Positions 34,440-42,987 of a stretch of DNA of 64,000 bases are shown here, piece after piece. The notes beneath the pieces are model-generated. The model was given only the letters and a program-made list of their open reading frames with translations, was not told the origin of the DNA and did not search any database. Positions within the stretch are counted from its first letter, which is position 1, and every line of letters begins with the position of its first letter. Source of the stretch: Bog-473 sp963809825 (lineage in GTDB: Bacteria; Actinomycetota; Acidimicrobiia; Acidimicrobiales; RAAP-2); NCBI GenBank assembly GCA_963809825.1, contig CAWELJ010000004.1, forward strand, positions 124,001 to 188,000. The letters run 5' to 3'. The position numbers and the translations under genes are program-made.

Positions 34440-35549
34440 CTACCCTCCCCTCGCCTTCCTCCTTGCCTCGCCGGCAGCCGCCGCCACCTCGACGGCGACC
34501 GTCTCCTCCGCCGAGTGGCCCCAGAAGCCGCGCGGCGCGACCAGGAAGTCGATCAGGCGCTCGAGCTGGTCGCCGTAGGTGGCGCGGAGCTCCTGCAGGT
34601 CCGCCCAGGCCTCGCCCTTGTCCCGCAGGGGGAGCCCGGTCTCGGCGAGCATGCGCCAGGCGGCCTCGAAATTCTCCTCGACCAGCCACGTCTGCCCCAC
34701 GGCCACCTCCGGGACGTGGAGGCGGCTCGAGATCTCCACGATGGCGCGACGGCCGCGGCGGTAGAGGAAGTACGGCTCTCGGCTCTGGGCGCCCTCGACG
34801 CAGGCGGAGGTCAGGGTGCCGGCATCGGTCAACACCCCGAGCGCCGTGACCCACGATTGGCCGGGGTGTTGGGACCGGAAGAGCGCCAGCATCGGATACG
34901 ACACGTGGCTCTCGAGAAGGTCGGCGGTCCACATCTGCCACTCACCGAGGACCCGGTACAGCATCTCGGCGTCGCCACCCGGCGCATTGAGCACGATCAC
35001 GCGGGCCGGAGTGATCCGACCACCCGCGGGGTCGTCGAGCGTCAAGAGCCGAGCCTCCCGCCTGCTGTAGGCGCCGTAAAGCGCGGGGAGGTACGAGATC
35101 ATCAACGCGATCGTGACCACCCCGGTCAGCGTCTCGAGCAATGTCAGCATCCGGATCAGCGCCCCGTGCGCCGAACCGAACACGGGGGTCACGAGCGACG
35201 TCCCCGCGTAGTACACGAGCGTCCCGAAGTCCCTGGTCCCGCCGATGCTCTGGTCGAGGCCCCAGTACACGAGCGACCACCCGACCATGAGGCCGGCCAG
35301 CCACAGGACCAGGAGGCCGAGCAGGGAGAGGGCCGGGTAGACGTTGAGCACGTACTCACCGGCGCGGTCGGGCAGCCGTGCCGCAGCCGCCCGCGCGCCA
35401 CGCCAGGTGGCGGCGTAGAAGATCCGGGTGGGCCGCCACAGGCCGCTCGTGCCCTGGGTGACGATGAGCGTGGCCACGGCATCGCTGAGCATGCCGACGA
35501 TGAGGACGACGCCGCCCACGGTGGCGACGAGCCTGAGAGTCTCGGTCAT
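34440..35549 (-). CDS. Membrane protein resembling a two-helix ion channel with cytosolic domain
   Basis: A 369-residue protein with a strong ribosome site (GGGGAGG, four bases before ATG 35549). Hydrophobic helices lie at about 9-30, 70-95 and 130-155. Between the last two, GTLVYYAGTSLVTPVFG resembles the pore loop of two-transmembrane K+ channels, but the TVGYGD filter is absent (TPVFGSA instead). The C-terminal 210 residues are cytosolic and helical (EMLYRVLGEWQMWTADLLES, ENFEAAWRMLAETGLPL). A degenerate channel or a transport-unrelated membrane protein are both possible. It is divergent from the patatin at 35707 across 157 bases. Confidence 0.6.
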   Translation of the reverse strand: MTETLRLVATVGGVVLIVGMLSDAVATLIVTQGTSGLWRPTRIFYAATWRGARAAAARLPDRAGEYVLNVYPALSLLGLLVLWLAGLMVGWSLVYWGLDQSIGGTRDFGTLVYYAGTSLVTPVFGSAHGALIRMLTLLETLTGVVTIALMISYLPALYGAYSRREARLLTLDDPAGGRITPARVIVLNAPGGDAEMLYRVLGEWQMWTADLLESHVSYPMLALFRSQHPGQSWVTALGVLTDAGTLTSACVEGAQSREPYFLYRRGRRAIVEISSRLHVPEVAVGQTWLVEENFEAAWRMLAETGLPLRDKGEAWADLQELRATYGDQLERLIDFLVAPRGFWGHSAEETVAVEVAAAAGEARRKARGG

Positions 35550-35706
35550 GCACCTCCCCGGGCCGTGATCGGGCACACCTTAGGGAGCGGGGCGGGCCCT
35601 CCGACCGGCTGCCGGGGCCGGGAACGGGGGGAACCCTGGCCCCGCCGTGAGCGGCCAGTAGGTTGATCCCGGGTGGAGAGTTGTCCCTGAGGGGTAAGAA
35701 GGGGGG

Positions 35707-36723
35707 ATGATGAAGGTGATCCGGGGGACTTTCGGGAGCCGCAAGCCGTCCATCGGCCTGGTGCTCGGGGCCGGTGGCGTCGTCGGCCAGGCGTACCAGG
35801 CCGGCGTCCTGGCGGCGCTCGAGCGCGAGACCGGCTGGGACGCGCGTGAGGCCGCGGTGATCGTCGGCACCTCCGCCGGCTCGGTCACCGGCGCCGCGCT
35901 GCGGGTCGGCGTCCCGTCCACCGACCTGGCGGCATCGCTGTACGGCGTGGCGACCTCCCGGCGGGGCGGCGCCATCCTCCGGCGCATCCTCCCCTCCGAC
36001 GCCGGGCCTCTGCCGACCCCCTCCGTGCGGTCCCTCCTGCGTCCTTGGAACCTGCCTTCCCCGGCGCTGCTCACCCGGGTCGCCCGCCGGCCACTGGCCT
36101 TCCGACCCGACGTGGCGGCGGTGACGCTGCTGCCACGGGGGCAGGTCGACATCTCCGAGCGCGCCCGCGGCCTCGACGAGCACATGGGCGACCGTTGGCC
36201 GGACGGTCTGCGGATCTGCGCCGTCCGGCGCTCCGACGGCGCCCGGGTGGTCTTCGGCCGGTCCGGGGCCCCGGCGGCGCGCCTCGCCCCGGCGGTGCTG
36301 GCGTCGTGCGCCATCCCCGGCTACTTCCGCCCGGTCACCATCGAGAACACCGAGTACGTCGACGGCGGCGTGCACTCGGTCACCAATGCCGACGTGCTGC
36401 GGGCCGAGGGCCTCGACCTCGTCGTCATCGTCTCCTCCATGTCGGCCGCCCAGGGCAGCGTCAACGGCGCCGACGGCCTGCTGCGCCGCACGGTGCACCG
36501 CCGCATGGAGCGCGAGATCACCCGCCTCCAAGAGGCCGGGACAGCCGTCGTCAGCCTGGAGCCGGGGGCCGAGTCGCGCCGGGCGATGGGGCTGCGGGCC
36601 ATGGCGGAGGACCGGAGCCCGCGGGTGATCGAGGCCGCCTACGAGGAGACCCGGCGCCGGATCCTCACGACCCCCCTGCTGGCCTCGCTCGGCTCGCCCG
36701 TCACCGCCGCCACCGCCGGCTGA
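35707..36723 (+). CDS. Patatin-like phospholipase/lipid acyl hydrolase
   Basis: A 338-residue enzyme with all patatin hallmarks: oxyanion loop GAGGVVGQAYQAGVL (21-35), nucleophile Ser56 in GTSAG, and Asp219 in VDGGV. The Ser-Asp dyad hydrolyses acyl esters of phospholipids or storage lipids. It has no signal peptide, so it acts on the inner membrane or cytosolic lipid bodies. The ribosome site is GGGGGG just before the tandem ATGATG. It is followed 65 bases later by a WS/DGAT gene, suggesting paired lipid turnover and storage; a second such pair occurs at 49178-51732. Confidence 0.88.
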   Translation: MMKVIRGTFGSRKPSIGLVLGAGGVVGQAYQAGVLAALERETGWDAREAAVIVGTSAGSVTGAALRVGVPSTDLAASLYGVATSRRGGAILRRILPSDAGPLPTPSVRSLLRPWNLPSPALLTRVARRPLAFRPDVAAVTLLPRGQVDISERARGLDEHMGDRWPDGLRICAVRRSDGARVVFGRSGAPAARLAPAVLASCAIPGYFRPVTIENTEYVDGGVHSVTNADVLRAEGLDLVVIVSSMSAAQGSVNGADGLLRRTVHRRMEREITRLQEAGTAVVSLEPGAESRRAMGLRAMAEDRSPRVIEAAYEETRRRILTTPLLASLGSPVTAATAG

Positions 36724-36788
36724 CCCCCGGGAGCCGGCGACCGCCCGGTAGTAGCGTGCGGGCCGGAAGTGCCACCGAAGGGAGGTCG

Positions 36789-38186
36789 ATGGGCCCTGAC
36801 CGTTTGAGCCCCCTCGATGCGTCGTTCCTCCACATCGAGGACCACGTGTCCCACATGCACATCGCATCGGTCGCCATCTTCGAGGGCCCGCCGGCGCCCT
36901 TCGTGGACATCGTGGCGATGGTCGACGCCAAGCTGGACCTGGTCCCGCGGTATCGCCAGAAGGTCAAATTCGTGCCGCTGGAGCTCGGACGTCCGGTCTG
37001 GGTGGACGACCCGCACTTCAACATCGAGTACCACGTCCGCCACACCGCGCTCCCGTCGCCCGGAGGTGAGAGCGAGCTGCGCAAGCTCGTGGGCCGCGTC
37101 ATGTCGCAGCAGCTCGACCGGTCGAAGCCGCTGTGGGAGATCTGGGTCGTCGAGGGACTCGAGGACGGGCGCTGGGCCATGCTGTCGAAGACCCACCATG
37201 CGCTCGTCGACGGCGTCGCCGGCACCGACCTGCTCGCCGTGGTCATGGACCTGAGTCCGGAGACGACGCGCCCCGAGCACTCCGAATGGGTGCCGCGACC
37301 GATGCCCACGGGCCTCGAGCTGATGGTGGACGCGCTCGAGAACATCGTGCGCTCGCCCTACGAGCAGCTGCGGGCGGCGCGAGCGCAGACCCGCGTCGTC
37401 CGCCGGATGGCCGGTTATGCGCTCGAGGTGGCCGGCGGCCTGTTCGCCCTGAGCGGGCTCGTCCGCCCGATGCCACTGTCGAGCCTCAACGGCCCGCTCG
37501 GCCCGCACCGGCGCTACGCCTGGGCGACGACGTCGGTCGAGGACATCAAGCGGATACGCAAGGGCCTCGGCGGGACCTTCAACGACGTCGTGCTGGCCGG
37601 CATCACCAACGGGTTCCGCGAGCTGCTCCTCTCACGCGGCGAGGACGTCGAGCGCGTGGTGCGCACCTTGGTGCCGGTCTCGGTCCGGCCCCGCGACTCC
37701 TCTGGGAAGGCCGTCGGCGACGGCACGTTCGAGAACAAGGTCTCGGCGATGTTCGCCGAGCTCCCGGTCGACATCGAGGACCCCGTGCTGCGCCTGCACA
37801 CCATCAGCGCGCAGATGAAGGACCTCAAGGATTCCAAGCAGGCGGTGGCCGGGGAGGCACTGACCTCCATGTCCGGCTTCGCCCCGCCGATGCTGCTCGC
37901 GCTCGGGATGCGCCTGGCCACGCGAGCGGGGCAGCGCAACGTCAACACGGTGACCACCAACGTGCCGGGCCCGCAGTTCCCGCTGTACGCGGCGGGGCGG
38001 CGCATGATCCGGGCCTTCCCCTACGTCCCGCTGGGCGGCCAGATCCGACTCGGCATCGCCATCTTCTCCTACGACGGTGAGGTCAACTTCGGGATCACGG
38101 GCGACTACGACACCGCCTCCGACATCGACGTCCTCTCCGGCGGCATCGAGGACGGGATGACGCAGTTGCTCAAGGCGTGCGAATAG
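36789..38186 (+). CDS. Wax ester synthase/diacylglycerol acyltransferase (WS/DGAT)
   Basis: A 465-residue bifunctional acyltransferase of the actinobacterial WS/DGAT family, which uses acyl-CoA to make triacylglycerol or wax esters. The N terminus has the family signature LSPLDASFLHIED, the catalytic HHxxxDG motif is HHALVDG (136-142), and the C-terminal domain contains TFNDVVLAGITNGFR, NVPGPQFPLY and LFSYD-like IFSYDGEVNFGI. Length is typical. The ribosome site AGGGAGG lies three bases before ATG 36789. With the upstream patatin it forms a lipid-storage and mobilisation pair. Confidence 0.92.
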   Translation: MGPDRLSPLDASFLHIEDHVSHMHIASVAIFEGPPAPFVDIVAMVDAKLDLVPRYRQKVKFVPLELGRPVWVDDPHFNIEYHVRHTALPSPGGESELRKLVGRVMSQQLDRSKPLWEIWVVEGLEDGRWAMLSKTHHALVDGVAGTDLLAVVMDLSPETTRPEHSEWVPRPMPTGLELMVDALENIVRSPYEQLRAARAQTRVVRRMAGYALEVAGGLFALSGLVRPMPLSSLNGPLGPHRRYAWATTSVEDIKRIRKGLGGTFNDVVLAGITNGFRELLLSRGEDVERVVRTLVPVSVRPRDSSGKAVGDGTFENKVSAMFAELPVDIEDPVLRLHTISAQMKDLKDSKQAVAGEALTSMSGFAPPMLLALGMRLATRAGQRNVNTVTTNVPGPQFPLYAAGRRMIRAFPYVPLGGQIRLGIAIFSYDGEVNFGITGDYDTASDIDVLSGGIEDGMTQLLKACE

Positions 38187-38201
38187 CCGCCGTCATCACT
38201 C

Positions 38202-38696
38202 TCAGGGTGCCAGGTCCGGGATGCTCGTGACTTCGTCCTCGATGTAGCGGGCCAGATCCGACACGATCACACGCTCGACGGAGCGCCCGACGATGGGCAT
38301 GCGGATCTTGAGCTCGCCCTCGACGGTGACGACGGTGCTCGCCGGCCCGTCGTCCCCGGGCGCGAACCGGTAGCTCCCGCTGGCCTGCAGACGGTCCGGG
38401 TAGTGGTCCGGCAGGACCACCCAGTCGGTGCGCGCCTCGGCGGCCCGCACCTCGGTCCTCGTGATCCACGACAGCCTGGTGGGATCGATCACCGCCCGCA
38501 CCGCCGGCGACACCGAACCCGTGAACGCGAACCGCACCTCAATGAGGATGCGGTCCCCGTTCTCGTCGTGCTGCACCACCTCGAGCACGGCGATGTCGTC
38601 GCGCACGGGTCGGCCGGTGAAGAAGGCGGGCGAACCGTACGCCGCGATCGCCTGCGTCGGCGGCACGGCGACCGCCTGGCGGATGGCGATCCTCAC
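38202..38696 (-). CDS. DUF2505 family (SRPBCC-like) protein
   Basis: A 164-residue protein with the pattern of actinobacterial DUF2505 proteins, which are predicted to have a START/SRPBCC ligand-binding fold: VPPTQAIAAYGSPAFF, ILIEVRFAFTGSVSPAVR, TDWVVLPDHYPDRLQASG, STVVTVEGELKIRMPIVG, ending in a long helix SVERVIVSDLARYIEDE. It probably binds a hydrophobic ligand; no enzyme activity is established for the family. The GTG start overlaps the stop of the PPOX gene at 38693 by four bases. Confidence 0.8.
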   Translation of the reverse strand: MRIAIRQAVAVPPTQAIAAYGSPAFFTGRPVRDDIAVLEVVQHDENGDRILIEVRFAFTGSVSPAVRAVIDPTRLSWITRTEVRAAEARTDWVVLPDHYPDRLQASGSYRFAPGDDGPASTVVTVEGELKIRMPIVGRSVERVIVSDLARYIEDEVTSIPDLAP

Positions 38697-39193
38697 CCCG
38701 GGGCCGGGCGCGTCGACGGCAACCCGAGCTTGCGGTGGTCCCAGCTCACCGTCCGCTGGGCGTGGAGCTTGATCGCCACCCGCTTGTGCAGCATGGTCTC
38801 GAGGAACGGCTTGAGCTCGTCCGAATACGCCCCGTAGTACCGCTCGAACACGCTGACGCCGAGCGTCCAGAGCTGGTCGGGGTCGTCGACGATCTCCGCC
38901 TGGCCGACCAGCTCGACGCCGCGCAGCTCCTCGTAGTAGTCACCCTCTTCGAAGAGCAGCGTGCAGCGGGGGTCGCGGCGCAGATTCTGCACCTTTTGCG
39001 ACTTGGCCTTGGTTTCCACCGTGACACAGCCGTCGAGAAACCCGTACCACATCGCGATGGCGTGGATCGACCCGTCCCGCGACAGGGAGCACATCGTCAT
39101 GGCACGCCGCTCGGCGAGGAACGCCTCCACCTCGTCAGCCGTCATCTCAATGGCCTTGCGCTGGTTCACGCCGTGGCCCATGGCCTCGGTCAT
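38693..39193 (-). CDS. PPOX-class (pyridoxamine oxidase-like, possibly F420-dependent) oxidoreductase
   Basis: A 166-residue split-beta-barrel protein of the pyridoxamine 5'-phosphate oxidase-like group. Characteristic segments are EVEAFLAERRAMTMCSLSRD, SIHAIAMWYGFLDG, KAKSQKVQNLRRDPRCTLLF and ELRGVELVGQAEIV. In actinobacteria these proteins often use F420, FMN or heme; the cofactor here cannot be read with certainty. ATG 39193 has a strong ribosome site (GGGAGGTGCC). It is the first gene of a two-gene operon with the DUF2505 protein. Confidence 0.82.
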   Translation of the reverse strand: MTEAMGHGVNQRKAIEMTADEVEAFLAERRAMTMCSLSRDGSIHAIAMWYGFLDGCVTVETKAKSQKVQNLRRDPRCTLLFEEGDYYEELRGVELVGQAEIVDDPDQLWTLGVSVFERYYGAYSDELKPFLETMLHKRVAIKLHAQRTVSWDHRKLGLPSTRPAPG

Positions 39194-39627
39194 CGGCACC
39201 TCCCACTCGTGTGTCACGGAGCGTAACGCCCTGGGCAGGGACGGAGCGGTGAAGAGTTCATCTTCAGTCCACTTGTTGGTTGCGCCGGTTTCACGGCACG
39301 TTCACCTCGGCTCCCTAGCGTGAGTCCCGATGGCGACCATTGATCAGCGTTTGGATCATGCCGGCCGGGATCACCGTTCCGCTCCCGTCGCCGGCCAGCG
39401 CCATCGCGGCCAGGAAGCCCTGGCCGAGGTCATCAGGATCCGCTCGGCGCGCTCACACCGCGACGGGCTCATCGGATTCTTGGTCACCAAGGCGCGGGTA
39501 CTCGCCTCCCCGCGTGCCCAGGCGACGCCGGTACGACTCACCCCCCGTCTGCCGTCGTCGCCTGCCGCTCGCACATCGCATATCCCGCACCGGGTCCCCC
39601 ACGACGCTGCCTGAGGCGGAACCGAAC
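39194..39627. other. Intergenic region upstream of the OmpR-type regulator
   Basis: A 434-base region between divergent genes. It holds the TTCAC direct repeats at 39290-39305. A frame from ATG 39330 to 39614 (94 residues) is present, but it has no good ribosome site, unusual composition and no recognisable motif, so I do not call it. No RNA fold was recognised. Confidence 0.4.
39290..39305 (+). promoter_or_regulatory. TTCAC direct repeat with 11-base period (candidate response-regulator site)
   Basis: TTCAC at 39290-39294 is repeated at 39301-39305, one helical turn apart. OmpR/PhoB-type regulators bind such 11-base direct repeats, and actinobacterial PHO boxes use GTTCACC units; the second copy is exactly GTTCACC (39300-39306). 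It lies about 320 bases upstream of the OmpR-type gene at 39628, so autoregulation is possible. Weak evidence from pattern alone. Confidence 0.35.
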
Positions 39628-40374
39628 GTGGCGATCGCGAACGCACCGGCAACCAGCGGCCGGCCTCCCCTCACGGGGCCGGCGCGGGACAATCGTCCGC
39701 TCGTCCTGGTGGTCGACGACGAGGAGTCCTACCGCCAGGCCCTGGCGTCGGGGCTGACGCGCGAGGGCTTCGCGGTGGAGAGCGCCGGGGACGGGCACGA
39801 AGCGCTCCGGCTGTTCCACCGGGTGCACCCCGACCTCGTCCTCCTCGACGTCATGCTGCCCGACCAGTCGGGGATCGAGATCTGCCAGCAGATGCGGAGC
39901 CTCAAACCGGTGCCGATCATCATGGTCACCGCACGCGACGCCGAGGTCGACATCGTGCTCGGGCTCGAGCTCGGCGCCAGCGACTACGTGGCCAAGCCGT
40001 TTCGCCTGCGCGAGCTGGTGGCCCGCATGCGGGCCGTCCTGCGACGCGGCGTGGCGGTGGCCGAGCACCACGAGGAAGTCCTCAGTGTGGGTCCGGTACG
40101 CCTCGACGCGGGGCGCCGGGAGGTCACCGTGAGCGAGGTGCCCGTCGACCTCTCCCGCAAGGAATTCGACCTGCTCGCCCTGCTGATGGCCCACAGCGGC
40201 CAGGTCGTCACCAGGGACTGGTGCATCGATCGGCTGTGGTGGGACCAGGAGCTGACCGACACCCGCACGCTCGACACCCACATCAAGCGCCTGCGCCGGA
40301 AGATCGAGCCGGACCCGGCCAACCCCCGCCACCTGGTCACCGTGCGGGGAGTGGGCTTCCGCTTCGAGGCCTGA
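39628..40374 (+). CDS. OmpR/PhoB-family response regulator
   Basis: A 248-residue regulator. The receiver domain (about 28-145) has DDEE, phospho-acceptor Asp74 (LVLLDVMLPDQSG) and the conserved Lys in DYVAKPFRLRELVARM. The winged-helix DNA-binding domain follows (about 158-247): VDLSRKEFDLLALLMAHSG, DTRTLDTHIKRLRRKIE, VTVRGVGFRFEA. GTG 39628 is favoured (GAGGCGGA upstream); the frame is open upstream but not family-like. No sensor kinase lies next to it, so it is an orphan in this window. It is followed 38 bases later by the peroxiredoxin. Confidence 0.9.
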   Translation: MAIANAPATSGRPPLTGPARDNRPLVLVVDDEESYRQALASGLTREGFAVESAGDGHEALRLFHRVHPDLVLLDVMLPDQSGIEICQQMRSLKPVPIIMVTARDAEVDIVLGLELGASDYVAKPFRLRELVARMRAVLRRGVAVAEHHEEVLSVGPVRLDAGRREVTVSEVPVDLSRKEFDLLALLMAHSGQVVTRDWCIDRLWWDQELTDTRTLDTHIKRLRRKIEPDPANPRHLVTVRGVGFRFEA

Positions 40375-40412
40375 CCGGGCACGCGGGAGCCGCTTCGCTC
40401 TACATTGAGCGG

Positions 40413-40871
40413 ATGCGCAAAGGCGACGTCGTCCCCGATTTCGAACTCCCCGACCAGACGGGCGCGCCCCGCACCCTCAACGGGTTCCTCGCCAACGGGC
40501 CGGTCGTGCTCTTCTTCTACCCCGCCGCCATGACCTACGGCTGCACGAAGGAAAGTTGTCACTTCCGCGACCTGGCCGCCGAGTTCGCCGCCGTCGGCGC
40601 GCAGCCGGTCGGCATCAGCGCGGACACCGTCGACAAGCAGAAGCGCTTCGACGAGAAAGAGACGCTCGGTTTCCCCCTTCTCTCGGACCCCGAGCGCGTC
40701 GTGGCGGCCCAGCTGGGGGCGAAGCGGGGACCGAGCTTCCTGCCCAACAAGCGGATGACCTTCGTCATCGACACCGACCACACGCTCCTCGACGTGATCC
40801 ACAGCGAGGTGTCCATGGGCTCGCACGCCGACAAGGCACTCGCTCTCCTCAAGGCGCGCAGCACTGCCTGA
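40413..40871 (+). CDS. Peroxiredoxin, Bcp/AhpC-TSA type
   Basis: A 152-residue thiol peroxidase that reduces hydroperoxides. The thioredoxin-like fold starts with GDVVPDFELPDQTG. The peroxidatic Cys44 is in MTYGCTKESC, with a possible resolving Cys49 five residues later, the atypical 2-Cys arrangement of Bcp (usually TPGCTKEAC; here TYGC). VGISADTVDKQKRFDEKE and FPLLSD are also typical. Its stop overlaps the likely start of the SDR gene. It protects against peroxide and may be controlled by the regulator just upstream. Confidence 0.88.
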   Translation: MRKGDVVPDFELPDQTGAPRTLNGFLANGPVVLFFYPAAMTYGCTKESCHFRDLAAEFAAVGAQPVGISADTVDKQKRFDEKETLGFPLLSDPERVVAAQLGAKRGPSFLPNKRMTFVIDTDHTLLDVIHSEVSMGSHADKALALLKARSTA

Positions 40872-41685
40872 CCGCGCCGTCGTCATCACCGGCGCGGCGT
40901 CGGGGATCGGCGCCGCCACCGCGGCACGCCTCGCCGCTGCCGGGTGCCGCGTCGTCGGGATCGACCGGGCGGAGGCCGACGTGGTGGCCGACCTGGCCGA
41001 CCCCGGGCAGCGGGCCCGGGCCATCGCCGAGGCGACCGAGAACTGCGGCGGCACGCTGGCCGGCATCGTGACGTGTGCCGGTCTGGCCGGCGCACCGGAC
41101 CGCGCCGGATCCCTCCTCGCCGCGGTGAACTACTTCGGCACCGTGGACCTCCTCACCGGGCTGCGCCCGCTGCTGGCTCCGGGGGGCGCGGCCGTGGCGA
41201 TCAGTTCGAACTCGACCACGGTGCAACCGGCCATCCCGGCCGACCTGGTGGACGCCTGCCTGGCTCACGACGAGGAGCTGAGCGCGCGGATCGCCGATGC
41301 GCGGGGGTCGCTGGTGGCCTACCCCGCCACCAAGCTGGCGGTGGCCCACTGGGTCAGGCGTCAGGCGACGGGGCCCGACTGGGCCGGTTCGGGGCTGCGC
41401 CTCAACGCGATCGCGCCCGGCATGATCGACACCCCGATGGTGGCCGGCATGCGGGCCGACCCCGAGACGGGCCCGCTGCTCGACCTGCTCCCCATTCCGG
41501 CGGGGCGGCCCGGCCGCCCCGAAGAGATTGCCGCGCTGGTCGAGTTCCTGCTCGGTCCCGACGGCGCCTTCTTCTGCGGGTCGGTCGTCTTCTGCGACGG
41601 AGGGAGCGACGCCCTCCTGCGCACCCGGGACTGGCCGGCCGCCTGGGACATCTCGGTGCGCGACCTGGGCCAGCAGCTCTCCTGA
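40864..41685 (+). CDS. Short-chain dehydrogenase/reductase (3-alpha-hydroxysteroid dehydrogenase-like)
   Basis: A Rossmann-fold NAD(P)-dependent oxidoreductase of about 273 residues. The cofactor motif TGAASGIG (9-16), the catalytic YPATK (Tyr153, Lys157) and the Ser in AISSNSTTV are present. The segment between the Ser and Tyr, and the C-terminal CDGGSDALLRTRDWP, resemble bacterial 3-alpha-hydroxysteroid dehydrogenase/carbonyl reductase. The start is unusual: the N-terminal Rossmann strand begins directly at a CTG (40864) overlapping the peroxiredoxin stop, and no ATG, GTG or TTG is available before it in frame. The GTG at 40981 would remove the cofactor motif and is rejected. Confidence 0.8.
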   Translation: MPDRAVVITGAASGIGAATAARLAAAGCRVVGIDRAEADVVADLADPGQRARAIAEATENCGGTLAGIVTCAGLAGAPDRAGSLLAAVNYFGTVDLLTGLRPLLAPGGAAVAISSNSTTVQPAIPADLVDACLAHDEELSARIADARGSLVAYPATKLAVAHWVRRQATGPDWAGSGLRLNAIAPGMIDTPMVAGMRADPETGPLLDLLPIPAGRPGRPEEIAALVEFLLGPDGAFFCGSVVFCDGGSDALLRTRDWPAAWDISVRDLGQQLS

Positions 41686-41735
41686 CCCGCAGCGGGCCGG
41701 GGCCCGGGCCCCCGAGCCGACCGTAGGCTGCTGCC

Positions 41736-42980
41736 ATGCCGGGCCGGATCCTGGTGGACACCACCCCGCTGCGGGAGAGCCGCGACTTCCGGCTCCTGTT
41801 CACCGGGCAGCTCATCTCGGTCATCGGGACGCAGCTCACGGTCGTGGCCATCCCGTACCAGGTGTACTCCATGACCCACTCCACCCTGCAGGTGGGTGCG
41901 ATCAGCCTGGCCCAGCTGATTCCCTTCCTGGCCGGAGCCCTCTCCGCCGGGCCGATCGGCGACGCCGTCGACAAGCGCCGCATCATGGTCTGGACGGCGG
42001 CGGGCATGACGATCACGAGCGCCGCCATGGCCGTCAACGCCGCGGTGCCCCACCCGTCCCTCGCCGTGCTCTACGTCGTGAGCTCCCTGGCGGCCGGGCT
42101 CATGGGGTTCTCCAACACGGCCCGCATGGCCTCGGTGCCCGGCATGGTCGAGCGGCGGCACCTCACGGCGGCCGCCGCCATGACGCAGATCGTCTTCCAG
42201 GTGGGCGTCATCGTCGGGCCGGCGCTCTCGGGAATCCTCCTCGGCATCGGGCTCCCGCTCGTCTACGCGCTGGACGGGGTGTCCTTCGTGGTGGCCACCG
42301 TGACGTCGGCCCTGCTCGGGCCGATCCCACCGTCCGATCACGCCAGGGGGCTGTCGCCCTGGCAGTCCACCAAGGAGGGGCTGCGCTACCTGCGCTCGCG
42401 CCAGGCGCTGCAGGGCGTCTACCTGATCGACATCAACGCCATGGTGTTCGGCATGCCCCGGGCGCTCTTCCCGGCCATGGCGGGTGCCGTCTTCGGGGGC
42501 GGGACCGTCGCGCTCGGGTTCCTCTACGCCGCACCGGGGGTCGGTGCGCTCATCGGCGCGGTGACCACCGGCTGGGTGGCCACCCTGCGCCGCCAGGGGT
42601 GGGCGGTGATCGTGGCGGTCTCGCTGTGGGGCGCCGCCATCGCACTGTTCGGCCTGGTCGACACGCTCTGGGTCGGGCTCGTCCTCTTGGCGGTGGCTGG
42701 ATGGGCCGACGTCATCTCCGCCGTCCTGCGCAACACCATCCTGCAGAGCTCGGTCCCGGAGCGGTTCCGCAGCCGCATGTCGTCGATTCAGATGGCGGTC
42801 GTCCAGGGCGGCCCGCGCCTGGGTGACATGGAGTCGGGCGCGGTGGCCACGCTGACGAGCGTCGAGTTCTCGGTCGTCTCGGGGGGCCTGGCCTGCATCG
42901 CCGGCGCCGCCGTGATCGGCGCGCTCATGCCGGGGTTCCGCCGTCATGTGGCGGGCGAGGTCGACGACGTGCCCGTATGA
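41736..42980 (+). CDS. MFS exporter (EntS-like)
   Basis: A 414-residue 12-helix transporter of the MFS_3/EntS type. It starts with TPLRESRDFRLLFTGQLISV, the family N terminus, and has GPIGDAVDKRRIMVW as the loop 2-3 motif. EntS-like members export siderophores or drugs, but many actinobacterial ones have no known substrate, and no siderophore genes lie nearby. It is separated by 50 bases from the SDR and by 7 bases from the PIG-L deacetylase, so it may be co-transcribed with the latter. Confidence 0.85.
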   Translation: MPGRILVDTTPLRESRDFRLLFTGQLISVIGTQLTVVAIPYQVYSMTHSTLQVGAISLAQLIPFLAGALSAGPIGDAVDKRRIMVWTAAGMTITSAAMAVNAAVPHPSLAVLYVVSSLAAGLMGFSNTARMASVPGMVERRHLTAAAAMTQIVFQVGVIVGPALSGILLGIGLPLVYALDGVSFVVATVTSALLGPIPPSDHARGLSPWQSTKEGLRYLRSRQALQGVYLIDINAMVFGMPRALFPAMAGAVFGGGTVALGFLYAAPGVGALIGAVTTGWVATLRRQGWAVIVAVSLWGAAIALFGLVDTLWVGLVLLAVAGWADVISAVLRNTILQSSVPERFRSRMSSIQMAVVQGGPRLGDMESGAVATLTSVEFSVVSGGLACIAGAAVIGALMPGFRRHVAGEVDDVPV

Positions 42981-42987
42981 TCCGCTC

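Noticed and set aside
36045..36788. Upstream extension of the first WS/DGAT frame
   Set aside because: It overlaps the patatin gene in another frame, and the family N terminus with a good ribosome site begins at 36789.
39330..39614. 94-codon frame upstream of the OmpR-type regulator
   Set aside because: No ribosome site, Arg/His/Pro-rich, no motif; kept as a note on the intergenic region.
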